Of a stretch of DNA of 64,000 nucleotides, positions 9,918-19,932 are shown one piece after another. The DNA lies in the NCBI RefSeq assembly GCF_032884065.1, contig NC_088873.1:9001702-9065701 (forward strand), read 5' to 3'. Below the pieces are notes generated by a model. It was not told the origin of the DNA. It searched no databases and worked only from the letters and a program-made list of their open reading frames with translations. Each line of letters begins with the position of its first letter. The stretch's first letter is position 1. A program made the translations under genes and the position numbers. The DNA is from Artemia franciscana (lineage: Eukaryota > Arthropoda > Branchiopoda > Anostraca > Artemiidae).

Positions 9918-11285
9918 GATAAATCAGTCGACGGCCAACCTACCATCTTCAAAGATACCACGATAGGAAGACTCTACACCGTTCACCCCAATCAACATGA
10001 ATGCTTCCTTCTACGCCTGCTTTTGGTGAATATAGCTGGTCCGACGTCCTTTGAGTATTTGAGGAGTGTAAACGGTACCATACATGATACTTACCGTAGT
10101 GCATGCCAAGCTCTAAATTTATCGGAGAATGACCAACACTGGGATAACTGCATCAATGACGCGTGCGAAACGTCAACCCCAAGTCAAATTCGTGCATTGT
10201 TTGGCATCATTTTAACAACTTGCTCTCCATCAGCTCCTAAAGAGTTATGGGAAAAATATAAGTCAAAAATGTCCAAAGATATACTCCATCGAAAACAGTT
10301 AGAGACGTCAGATATGACTTTTGATTTTACATCAGAAATTTATAACTACACTTTAGTTGTTATAGAAGATTTGTGCGTACGTATGGCAAACAAACCTCTT
10401 CAGGATTTGGGAATGCCTTCACCTAACCGTATCGCTGCTGTTTCGACATGTGTAGAATTGGATCGTGAACAAAGTTACAGTACGAGTGATCTATTGTCGT
10501 ATGTACAAAATAACATTTCCAAGTTAACGTCCGAACAAAAAGACATTTATGATACGATAATGCATTGTGTCGATAACAACGTTGGAGAAATTTTCTTTTT
10601 GGATGCGCCAGGAGGTACTGGTAAAACGTTTGTGATAAAACTGATTCTGGCATCAATTCGATCAAAAAATGATATAGCGTTGGCAATTGCGTCGTCCGGA
10701 ATAGCCACAACATTGCTGCCTGGTGGAAGAACTGCTCATTCCGCTTTGAAATTGCCTTTGAACTTGCATTCTACAGAAACTCCCACGTGCAATATTTCCA
10801 AATCATCTGGGATGGGTAAAGTATTGCAGCAATGCAAACTTATTATTTGGGATAAGTGCACAATGGCACACAAAAAATCGCTCGAGGCTCTGGATCAATG
10901 CTTGAAAGATTTGCGAGGGAAGTCGAAACCCTTTGGCAGCACATTAATATTGCTTGCGGGAGATTTCAGGCAAACATTACCTATAATACCTAGATCAACT
11001 CCTGCAGACGAAATGAATGCTTGCCTGAAAAATTCTAATTTATGGGCACACGTAAAAACATTAAAATTATCTACAAATATGCGTGTCCGATTGCAAAACG
11101 ATGACTCTGGTCAAACATTTTCAGATCAATTGCTGGCAATGGGAAACGGAAAGCTCCCAGTAGACTCAATTTCAGGACGTATACAACTACCTGCTGATTT
11201 CTGTAATTTAGTGACGTCCAAAAATGAATTGATTGAAAAAGTATTTCCGAATATTCTAAAAATTATAAAAATAATAAATGGCTAA
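9918..11285 (+). pseudogene. Helitron PIF1-type helicase, frameshifted at 3' end
   Basis: Coding resumes after the stop at 9917. A 420-codon open stretch starts with Met at 10023. Walker A in LDAPGGTGKTF, motif II as LIIWDKCTMAHK (Glu replaced by Lys in the DE pair, probably inactivating), motif III as GDFRQTLPIIPRS. The frame ends at 11285 after an A/T-rich slip (KIIKIING). Confidence 0.88.
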
Positions 11286-11700
11286 GTGAAAGAGCGATTC
11301 TCGCACCCAAAAATATAGACGTCCACGAAATCAACAATATTGTTTTGACCAAGATTTGAGACCAGGCAGTCGTTTACAAGTCAGTCGACACAGTTTTGGA
11401 ACCAAATGAAGCGGTTAATTATCCATCTGAATTTTTAAATTCCATAGATCTTTCAGGGTTTCCACCACACGTGCTACAACTAAAAATAGGCGTACCAATA
11501 ATACTTTTAAGAAATATAAACCCACCAAAGCTTTGCAATGGCACTCGACAAGATTGCAAGATTATGCGAGGAATAAGAACAGCCTCACCCTCAAAAGGTT
11601 TGTCGGTAAACCTGACAATCTATTTATATGCAGCGACAATTGGACAGCGAAGAATGTTGTATATTCGCAAGTTTTACGCAGTTAATTTGTATTGTATCTA
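11286..11700 (+). pseudogene. Helitron helicase C-terminal remnant with local inversion
   Basis: Continues the helicase ([31 protein letters not shown]) to about 11550. From there roughly 50 bp (about 11550-11598) is in the opposite orientation relative to the other copies: GCGAGGAATAAGAACAGCC reads forward here but reverse in normal copies. The segment encoding the INKAQGQSLE motif is missing and the sequence rejoins at GTCGGTAAACCTGACAATC. Confidence 0.75.
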
Positions 11701-11712
11701 TCTATCCATCTA

Positions 11713-12043
11713 TCTATATAAAAACGAGTTGTGTGTATGCATGTTTGTTTGTTTGTAAAAAGAGCGTTTGTATACGACGTCATTATTAGTACATACGGCT
11801 TTGTATATGCACAGACAATGGGAAAGCCAAGAATGTTGTATATTCGCAATTTTTACGTAGTTTAAAACACATATATAAATCTATCTATATTCATAGGTTG
11901 TACACAGGGACACAACTACAATGGCACGTAACTAATATGGCGCGTAACGACTTACGCGCGCGAGGGGGCTTAGGGGGGGCGCGAAGAGCCCCCACCAACT
12001 AGGTGTTGGGGTGGCGGGAAGCGTCACCCCAGCCAGCAGCTAA
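11713..12043 (+). mobile_element. Nested mini-Helitron at the 3' end
   Basis: TC at 11713, TATATAAAAACGAGTTG, TATGCATGTTTGTTTGTTTG, a GACGTCATTATTAG block, the ATTTTTACGTAGTTT motif, GTTACG-type motifs and CTAA. Same 324-331-bp unit as 1099-1422, at the same position relative to the helicase. Confidence 0.6.
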
Positions 12044-12047
12044 TATA

Positions 12048-12714
<667 letters not shown>

Positions 12715-12885
12715 GCGAAAAAAAGCTAAAAAAAAAACTTAAAAAGAAAAAACTTAAAAAAAGGAAAAAAATAAAAATGGTAAAAAACTAAACAGAAAAA
12801 ATAGCTAAAAAAAATCTAAAAAAGCTGCAAAACTAAAAAAAGGAAAAACTAAAAAGAAAAACTAAAAAAGAAACTATATTTATAT
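12715..12885. repeat. A-rich low-complexity tract
   Basis: AAAACTAAAAAAGG-type units. Same vocabulary as the Helitron fillers, in plus orientation. Confidence 0.8.
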
Positions 12886-13638
12886 ATATAAAAACAAGTT
12901 GTATGCATGCATGTTTGTTTGTTTGTGGGTTTGCATATGACGTCATTATAAGTATATAAAACTTTGTATACAACGTCATTATAAGATGACACTACAGACC
13001 CGGACACCGGGAATATAAATGACGACCGGGACACTCAAAGAGAAATTACCGACCGGGACACCGGGACACAAATGACGACCGGGACACAGAGAATATAAAT
13101 GACGACCGGGACACTCAAAGAGATATTACAGACTGGGACACCAGGACACAAATGACAACCGAGACACAGGGAATATAAATGACGACCGGGACATAGGGAC
13201 ACAACTACAACGGGGACGCCGGGGGGCACAGGGGGATATATAAATGACAACAGGGACACAGGGAATGTTCAATTAGCAATCACCATCAACAAAGTTCAAG
13301 GGCAGTCATTAGAATAATGAGGTATAGATCTGAATACAGATTGTTTTCCCATGGACAATTATTATGTTGCATGTTCAAGAGTTGGTTAACCTGACAATCT
13401 ATTTATATGCACAGACGATGGGACAGCGACGAATGTTGTATATCTGCAAGTTTTACGTAGTTAAAACACATATATATCTATCTATATTCACAAGTGGGAC
13501 ACAGGGACACAACTACAATGGCGCGTAACTAATATGGCACGTAACGACTTACGCGCGAGGGGGGAGGCTTATGGAGAGCGCGAAGCGACCCCACCAACTA
13601 GGTGTTGGGGTGGCACGAAGCGCAACTCCAATAGCTAG
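12886..13638 (+). mobile_element. Mini-Helitron (5' end degraded)
   Basis: Starts near a TATATATAAAAACAAGTTG-like 5' end with GCATGTTTGTTTGTTTG. Continues through the CCGGGACAC minisatellite (12980-13265) and a remnant of the helicase C-terminus (INKVQGQ-like, GGTTAACCTGACAATC). Ends with GCGCGTAAC motifs, a mismatched hairpin and CTAG at 13635-13638 followed by T. Confidence 0.75.
12980..13265. repeat. Minisatellite of about 27 bp (GACGACCGGGACAC... family)
   Basis: Units built from GACGACCGGGACACAGGGA and ATATAAAT, with variants, tandemly repeated about ten times. The same unit occurs in the mini-Helitrons at 7620, 29050, 33440, 33720 and 51120. Confidence 0.85.
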
Positions 13639-13850
13639 TTTGATAATAACAGCGAGTTTGATCTATAAAAACAATATCTAGGAACTTGTCTCTCTTCTAA
13701 AATATTAAATTTAGATGAAACTGGTGATAATTATACCACCCCAACAGCTAGTTTGATAATAACCGCAAGTTTGATCTATAAGAACAATATCTAGGAACTT
13801 GTCTCTCTTCTAAGATATTAAATTTAGATAAAACTGGTAATAATTATACG
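13639..13850. repeat. Tandem duplication of Helitron 3' flank
   Basis: 13639-13738 (TTTGATAATAAC ... GATAATTATAC) is repeated at 13754-13850. The second copy is preceded by CACCCCAACAGCTAG, the last 15 bases of a Helitron 3' end. About 114-bp period. The flank was duplicated together with the element tip. Confidence 0.8.
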
Positions 13851-14074
13851 GAAAGTGAGTCACCCTTGAACTGTTTTCTAGGAGAACTCTAAATTTAACT
13901 TGTGATGTACTGTCCAGTTGTGATGCACCAAAAGCGTGATTGAATTTGTCAAGGCTTAGAGGCTTGTCCCTCCTGTATGTTGAAAGAAAACAGATTCATA
14001 ATCGAAGCTTAGTTCATTTAAATCTTATATTTAATGAGTGTAAGAGTACATTTTTCTGTATTCAGTTATCTAAT

Positions 14075-14712
14075 TAGGCTCATAAAGTATGAGAGACATG
14101 TCAAAATTTTGAGTGACCACAACATATTTCAATTAGTGCTAATTGAAATAGAAAAGACAACCCCCTAGTAAGGGCCAGCAGATTTTCAGATGATTAGAAA
14201 GGTGTATAACCCAAAAAGTTGATAAAAGTAGAAAAGGGGCTTCTTAATAAATAATGACTTTAAAAGCTATGGAATATACACAATAACACACAAAAATACA
14301 TATATATTTCATATGGAAAGTCAGCAAGGCCAAAAAATTATTTAAACCTAATCATGCTTGCAAAATTTTGACTGATCTATAGAGCTTGTGTCCTTCCTTG
14401 TGCAAGTATATATCTGTCGTTTTATCTAGTTTAAATTGTTTTCAGAATCGATGATGATAAGCTGTGTAGAAACTAAAAACCCAAAATTACAAGAATGTCT
14501 GAAAAATAAAACACACCTAGTCATATCGAACGAAATTTTCACTATAGTCCCATTGACACTTTATTCTATTTAGACACATTGATTGTCAGACACCAACAAA
14601 GTTACAGCAGGGTTTTTTTTACTTAAAAGAGACAAACAAGCACATTGAATGCTTAACTTTATGATATTCTAGTCTAACAACAGCTAATTAGAGCAAAATC
14701 ATTTGTGACAGC
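14075..14712. repeat. Inverted repeat 1, left arm
   Basis: 638 bp. Reverse complement of 16543-17111 plus 19864-19932, with scattered mismatches. The loop-side end is GTGACAGC at 14705-14712; the outer end lies near CATAAAGTATGAGAGACATG. No coding seen. The loop (14713-16542) is about 1.83 kb. Confidence 0.85.
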
Positions 14713-15184
14713 ACTGTAAGGACATTTTTTTTATTAAAGTAAGTCCAATTTCTAACAATGATTTCTACTAAGCTTGTAACTTTTTGGTTTTCCTTTTTAA
14801 GGTTTTTGAATTGTTGTAATTCCTTTTCAAAATAGAGAATCATCGTTTGGGATTGTTTCAAATTTTGTTTTTTGGATCATTTAGAATCATCCTTTGGTAG
14901 TACTTGTAAATTTTCGGTTTTTGGGCCTTACAACTGACATTATGTAGCTGGTTGCGTTCAAACCTGCAACCTATTTCACGTAGCAAGTTGATTTTATCTA
15001 ACAAAAAAAAACAACTAGTTTTTGAAATTTTTAGGCATTTTTCCAGTTTTGTATTAAAATATTAAAAGTAATGCTCAGGCATTGTAAATATTTTTTGCAG
15101 TTAACATAACAACTTTAGGTATTCTGAACTGAACTTAAACATTTTTTTACCTCTTAAACAGATGGTAATGATGCAATTTGGCAT
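14713..15184. other. Inverted-repeat loop, no gene seen
   Basis: AT-rich DNA between the left arm and the Helitron fragment. No coding, RNA gene or mobile-element terminus recognised. Confidence 0.5.
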
Positions 15185-15715
15185 CAGTTGATGGTGATTG
15201 CAAATGCTAATCGAATTGGAAATTGCAATCTTTTAATTAAAAGGCAGATCAATTAGAATCATGGGAATGCAAGGAATAAGAACAGCCTTGCCCTCAAAAG
15301 GCCCTGTCAAGATTGTTGCCTCTATTATGTATTCCATTGTTTTTTTTTACGGCAAGTCGCGTGCCATTGCAAAGCTTTGGTGGGTTAATATTTCGTAAAA
15401 GTATTATTGGTACGCCTATTTTTAGTTGTATCACGTGTGGTGGAAACCCTGGGAGATCCAGGGAACTTCAAAATTCAGATGGATAATTAACAGCTTCATT
15501 TGGTTCCAGAACTGTGTCGACTGACTTGTAAATGAATGCCTGGTCTCGAACCGTGGTCAAAATAATATTGTTGATTCGTAGACGTCTTTATTCTTGGCTG
15601 CCAGAATCGCTCATTTGCTTAGCCATTTATCATTTTTATAATTGGTTAGAATATTTGGAAATACCTTTTCAACCAATTCATTTTTGGACGTCACTAAATT
15701 ACAGAATTGTGCAAT
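15185..15715 (-). mobile_element. Helitron helicase fragment
   Basis: Minus-strand remnant of the helicase C-terminal segment. It matches 2120-2640 in order (GCAAATGCTAATCGAATTGG, CAAAGCTTTGGTGGGTT, TTTGGACGTCACTAAATTAC). It ends abruptly at the ATTACAGAA at about 15707. No Helitron terminus at either side, so it is an old broken piece inside the inverted-repeat loop. Confidence 0.85.
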
Positions 15716-16542
15716 AAAACCAATTCAATTCGATCTTACAGGGAAGAGCAACTTTTGTGGAAGTTGCTGATCCAAAGAGTTTCGAACTGTCTGTGTTTAG
15801 TTCTTCGCTGTTCTTAACCACCTCAGGGGTGTTGTTCCTACAGAGTTTAAATAGAATTGGATCTAGTTTAGTTCCTTCATTGGGGAACAAAAGGAACACC
15901 TTCCGTGGGTCACTTCTTTCTTTAAATACAGTGACAGCTTAAGTTGTATTAGATAGAAATTTATAGATCTTCTGGGAAACATTACTACTACTGCTAACAG
16001 CTAGCCGCAGCAGCAAGCTACCTGTGGTCATTATTGTCACCGGGAAGCATAATTGTCTATCTAATATATAGACAGCCTTGTCATCAGGTAACAATGATAA
16101 TTTTTTATCAAAGGCCTTATTTTGGTCGAGGAAGATTACATTGACATGAAAAAGGAAACAATATTTTTGTCCGTCCCTTTGATATGTTTTGCCACAATTG
16201 AGATATGAGATAAACCTACTTGGTCATATATAGAGCAATATCTGGTGAAACTCCTGAAATTCTCAGGTTCTCTAGAAAATTAAATTTGGATCAAATATCC
16301 CAAAAATTCTGCCAAGCACCATTATTCCCCCCTTCCGGTATATTCTATTAAATAGTTTTTATTTATAAAAAGAAAAACGTGAATTACCATTTCACATTTT
16401 CATAGCAAGCATAACTTTTCATGGAAACATTTCCCTAGTTTCATGGTTTTGATTCAAAATGTTTGTAATATATTGTATCAAGTTTAATCTGATACAATTT
16501 AATGCATTTTTGGGGGAAGGCCAATTCACAAATGGATACATT
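15716..16542. other. Inverted-repeat loop, no gene recognised
   Basis: Two overlapping open stretches of about 60 codons on opposite strands (15699-15942) resemble nothing I know. A palindromic-looking GCTAACAGCTAGCCGCAGC lies near 16000. No further feature. Confidence 0.4.
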
Positions 16543-17111
16543 GCTGTCACAAACGATTTTGCTATAATTAGCTGGTGTAAGACTAGAATATCACTAAGTT
16601 AAGTATTCAATGTGCTTGTTTGTCTCTTTTAAGTAAAAAACAAACCCTGCTGGAACTTTGTTGATATATAAAAATTAATGTGTCTAAATATAATAGTGTC
16701 AATGGGACGATAGTGGAAATTTCGTTAGATGTGACGAGGTGTGTTTTATTTTTCAGACATTCTTGTAATTTTGGGTTTTTAGTTTCCACAAAGCTTATCA
16801 TCATCGAATCTGAAAACCATTTAGACTAGATAAAACGACAGATATATACCTGCACAAGGAAGGAGAAAAGCTCTATAGATCAGTCAAAATTTTGCAAGCA
16901 TGATTAGGTTTAAATAATTTTTACAGCCATGCTGACTTTCCATATGAAACAGATATGTATATTTGTGTACTATTGTGTATATTTCATAGCTTTTAAAGTC
17001 ATTATTTATTAAGAAGTCCCTTTTCCACTTTTATCTACTTTTTGGGCTATACACTTTTCTAATAATCTGAAAATCTGCTGGCCCTTACTATGGGGTTATT
17101 TTTTCAATTGC
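16543..17111. repeat. Inverted repeat 1, right arm, part A
   Basis: Reverse complement of 14136-14712 approximately. Starts GCTGTCACAAACGATTTTGC. It ends at the left target-site duplication (17100-17111) of the LINE inserted in it; the arm resumes at 19864. Confidence 0.85.
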
Positions 17112-17225
17112 TTACTTACTTACTTACTTAAGTCCCATCCATCCTCGCGGGACGTTTTGGGGTCACTTCTTTTTACAGGTCATGAACTAGGGCTCGGTAC
17201 GTTGTTCTATCGTGTACAGTTCGAG

Positions 17226-17789
17226 TCAACTCAACGATGCGCTTTCGGTCAAAGTTTTCAATCCACCTCTTGCTGGTCGAGTTCCGTCTATGGTTCGTTC
17301 GAGGGAGATTTTCGGTGGCCGGTCGTGGTCCACTCTCTTGACATGCCCGAGCAATCGCAGTTGTTGTCGTTTGATTTTATTTAGGATTGTGTCGGAAGAC
17401 TTCGGCCGTCTTCGCACCTCCTCATTGGTCGCTTGTTCAGTGTAGGTGATTCTTGCGATGCGACGGAGACATGTCGTCTCAAATGCAAGTAGGTTGCGCT
17501 CATTTTCGATCTTCAAGGTCCAGGTCTCACACTCAGGCACAGTCAGGCTGTTGAAAAGTTGAACTTTCAGCTGGTTCGACAGGTTTCGACATTTCCAGAT
17601 ATTTGTGAGCCTTTTAAAACTTGAGCTAGCAAGAGCTAGGCGGCGTTTGATGTCGGAGGTATGACAATTGTCCGCTGTGAGAAGACTGCCCAGGTAGACC
17701 AATTGGTTGACCGTTTCAACTGGCTGGCCGTCAATCGTTATGGAAGGAGTAGCTGCTTGTTTTTGGCGTGACGTGACCATAACTTTCAT
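17226..17789 (-). pseudogene. LINE C-terminal domain
   Basis: 187 codons following the reverse transcriptase: NQLVYLGSLLTADNCHTSDI (thumb) and CETWTL...CLRRIARITY, then a C-terminal LGHVKRVDHDRPP. This is the typical C-terminus of RTE-like and related endonuclease-reverse transcriptases. It overlaps the preceding frame by 4 bp, consistent with a simple frameshift. Confidence 0.75.
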
Positions 17790-18273
17790 TTTTTGTCGTT
17801 AATTTGCATGCTAAAAGATTTTGTGGCTTCGTTGAGACAGTTTGCTTGTCTTTGGAGATCAGCGGCCTTTGTAGAGAGCTGGTCGATGTCTTCAGCATAG
17901 GCGAGCTTGTTTACTAGGACTCCACCTATTTGGCTCCATGTTCGTCTGGTATCAGTGACAGAATGGCGTGAAGAAACAGGTTGAACAGGTGGGGCGACAG
18001 AATACATCCTTGTAAAACTCCCGAGGACGTTAAGAATTCATCAGAGAGTCCATCAGTGGTGAGTATCCGGCTTCTGGATTGGCTGTATATATTCTCAATA
18101 ATCGTGACGATTCGGTCAGAGATACCGTAATGTCTTAGGATGTGCCACAGACCTTTCCTCCAGATTAAATCGAAGGCTTGCCGAAAGTCAATAAAGAGAT
18201 GATATAGGTCTCTGTTGAACTCGACAAAGCGTTCCATGAGCTGACGAACGGTGAAGATTTGGTCAGTTTTCAA
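17786..18273 (-). pseudogene. LINE reverse transcriptase core (two overlapping frames)
   Basis: Palm motifs read across two frames. LFIDFRQAFDLIWRKGLW (motif A, with FIDF.QAFD) and SGVLQGCILSPHLFNLFL (motif B) are in 17926-18273. The catalytic box appears as YAEDID, where YADD is expected, in 17786-18007. The Asp-to-Glu change and the frameshift at about 17940 would inactivate it. Motif spacing is normal for non-LTR enzymes. Confidence 0.8.
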
Positions 18274-18757
18274 TCGTCCAGGCCGGAAGCCAGCTTGGTA
18301 TTCACCCAGAACGGAGGCTGTAATTGCTTGGATTCTATGTAGGAGAATTTTGGTCAGTGGTGGTAGTTCTCACACTCTCTTCTTGAGCCTTTTTTGTGAA
18401 TTGGGACCACTGCTGCATTACACCATAGCTGTGGGACGTGGCCCGTCGACCATGCGGCTGACACAACTTTGTGGTACAATTCGACGACGTCCTCTGAGTC
18501 AATGTTAATTAGTTCAGCAGTGATATCGTCCGGTCCTGGGGCCTTCCCTCGTTTCAGGGATCTTATCGCTGCCTATCTTATCTACAGAAACTAATTAGCC
18601 TTTCACCTCTTCCGTTCAGTCGGCCATGGCCATGCGGTCCCATTACATCTCTCCGATCAATCTGATCGTTGTCCGTGATAGCGTTGAAGTCACCCATGAC
18701 GATGAGCATATCTTTCTTTGGTGTTTGGTCGGTGACACTTTGAAGTTGAAAGTAGAA

Positions 18758-19171
18758 CTATTCGCATTCTTTATCGCTTCGAGCAGTGTCAGTAGCATAT
18801 ACCTGGATGATGGTAAGGTTTGACACTGATCCCTTTATTCTAATGGTTGCTTTCCTTTCTGATACAGGCGTGGAGGAGATCAGCGCCTTTTTTGTACTTG
18901 GCGAGAGGATAAATCCAACACCCTGTGTGTGAGTGCCATCGGTGCGTCCCGAGAGTAGGAGGGAGGTTCCACAGATAGTTTCCTCACCGGTTCGGGGGAG
19001 GTGTGTCTCAGATAGCCCGACTAAGTCCCACTTGTATCGGTTTAGTTCTCTCAGTGGTAGATCCATTTTTCCTGGGTTGGCTAGAGTCCGGGTGTTGAGT
19101 GTTCCTATGTTGAGTACAGTTTTAGTGGACATGAGTCCCAGGGTAACCTCATCCCGTCCGGGGGTCGTCAT
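18758..19171 (-). pseudogene. LINE AP-endonuclease N-terminal part
   Basis: 137 codons starting near the element's ORF start. NIGTLNTRTLANPGKM, KWDLVGLSETHLP (catalytic Glu) and QGVGFILS are endonuclease motifs. Then TIIQVYATDTARSDKECE and a frame break. The rest of the endonuclease (the SDH region) is not readable as one frame in 18274-18757, where a GDFNA-like block (VMGDFNA region near 18690) is only weakly recognisable. Confidence 0.75.
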
Positions 19172-19851
19172 AGGCCTATTATGATCGTCAGTTTCCCCGT
19201 ACGCGGCAGCATGTTCGTCGGCTTCCCGTACGTGGTAGTATGTTCAATATTACTTCCATTCGCAATCATCATCAAATTTCTAGGTTCGTCAGTTTCCCCG
19301 GACGCGGTAGTAATTCTGCTTTGATTTATAGAGCCCATAATTCATTTGTTAAAAGGAGAGGTTTCAAGGCTGGTTAGGAGACGGCGGTAAGCCACTCCTC
19401 TCCGTCAACTTGCCGTTGTTCGTCCGTCAAAGGCCGTTGTTCGTCGCTGAATCATCCGCCCTTTCGCAGTTGTCCTCCTGAAGAGGATCCTCCCACGATG
19501 ATAATCTGCCATACCATACAATTTTACCCATTGTTGGGAGAAGGTTTGAAGCTGACGGGACATATCCACACGCCGGTGGGCCCAGCTCAGTCTACATAAG
19601 AGGGGCCTTCTTCCTCCTCCACCTGAATTTATGTCCCCCAGGTGAGGGTATCCCAGTTATATTTTAGGACCCCCAAGGGCTGGGTCCCCCTTGGTCCTCG
19701 CCTCCATCAACACCGGAGGTACCCTGCATATCTGCAAGGGTTTCCCCTATCCGCCACCTGGGGACGCGCTGAGTGGCCTGGGGTGGGCCCCTACTGAGAA
19801 GGTGACTCAGTAGGTGACTCAGTAACCTACTGAGTTACTCAGTAACCTACA
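19172..19851 (-). other. LINE 5' region
   Basis: Non-coding, GC-richer than surroundings. Contains tandem GGTGACTCAGTAG / TACTGAGT repeats at the extreme 5' end (19795-19851). The segment 19560-19800 is similar, in opposite orientation, to 37110-37420, so another copy's 5' end lies there. Confidence 0.6.
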
Positions 19852-19863
19852 TTTTTCAATTGC

Positions 19864-19932
19864 ACTTAGCACTAATTGAAATATGTTGTGGTCACTCAAA
19901 ATTTTTACATGTCTCACCTACTTTATAAACCA
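19864..19932. repeat. Inverted repeat 1, right arm, part B
   Basis: Continuation of the right arm beyond the LINE: ACTAATTGAAATATGTTGTG onward, the reverse complement of 14075-14143. 569 + 69 bp equals the 638-bp left arm exactly. Confidence 0.85.

Larger units (their letters stand above)
9060..12043 (+). mobile_element. Helitron with 5' coding deletion
   Basis: 5' end TC at 9060 preceded by A, then TATATATATAAAAATAAG and three TGACGTCA-like sites. At about 9177 the leader jumps directly into the middle of Rep (AEIPDKNVDKG), deleting the promoter-proximal coding and the HUH motif. The helicase follows, then a second 5'-type end at 11713 and a 3' terminus with a degraded hairpin and CTAA at 12040-12043, followed by T. 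The 3' hairpin has mismatches (GGCGGGAAGCGTC). Length about 2.98 kb. Confidence 0.88.
17112..19851 (-). mobile_element. RTE-like non-LTR retrotransposon with 12-bp target-site duplication
   Basis: Flanked by a perfect direct repeat TTTTTCAATTGC at 17100-17111 and 19852-19863, cleanly splitting the inverted-repeat arm. The minus-strand order is 5' region (19851-19172), AP-endonuclease, reverse transcriptase, C-terminal domain, and a 3' tail of GTAA repeats (17112-17130). The endonuclease resembles the RTE/BovB-derived craniofacial-development-protein-2 type (NIGTLNTRTL, GLSETHLP). About 2.74 kb, short for RTE (about 3.2 kb), and frameshifted. The clade call is by eye. Confidence 0.8.

Noticed and set aside
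12980-13265. Possible CRISPR array
   Set aside because: Units are contiguous and variable with no unique spacers, in a eukaryotic context; it is a minisatellite.
15699-15942. Overlapping 60-codon frames on both strands
   Set aside because: No homology recognised, no splice or promoter context, and both strands equally open.
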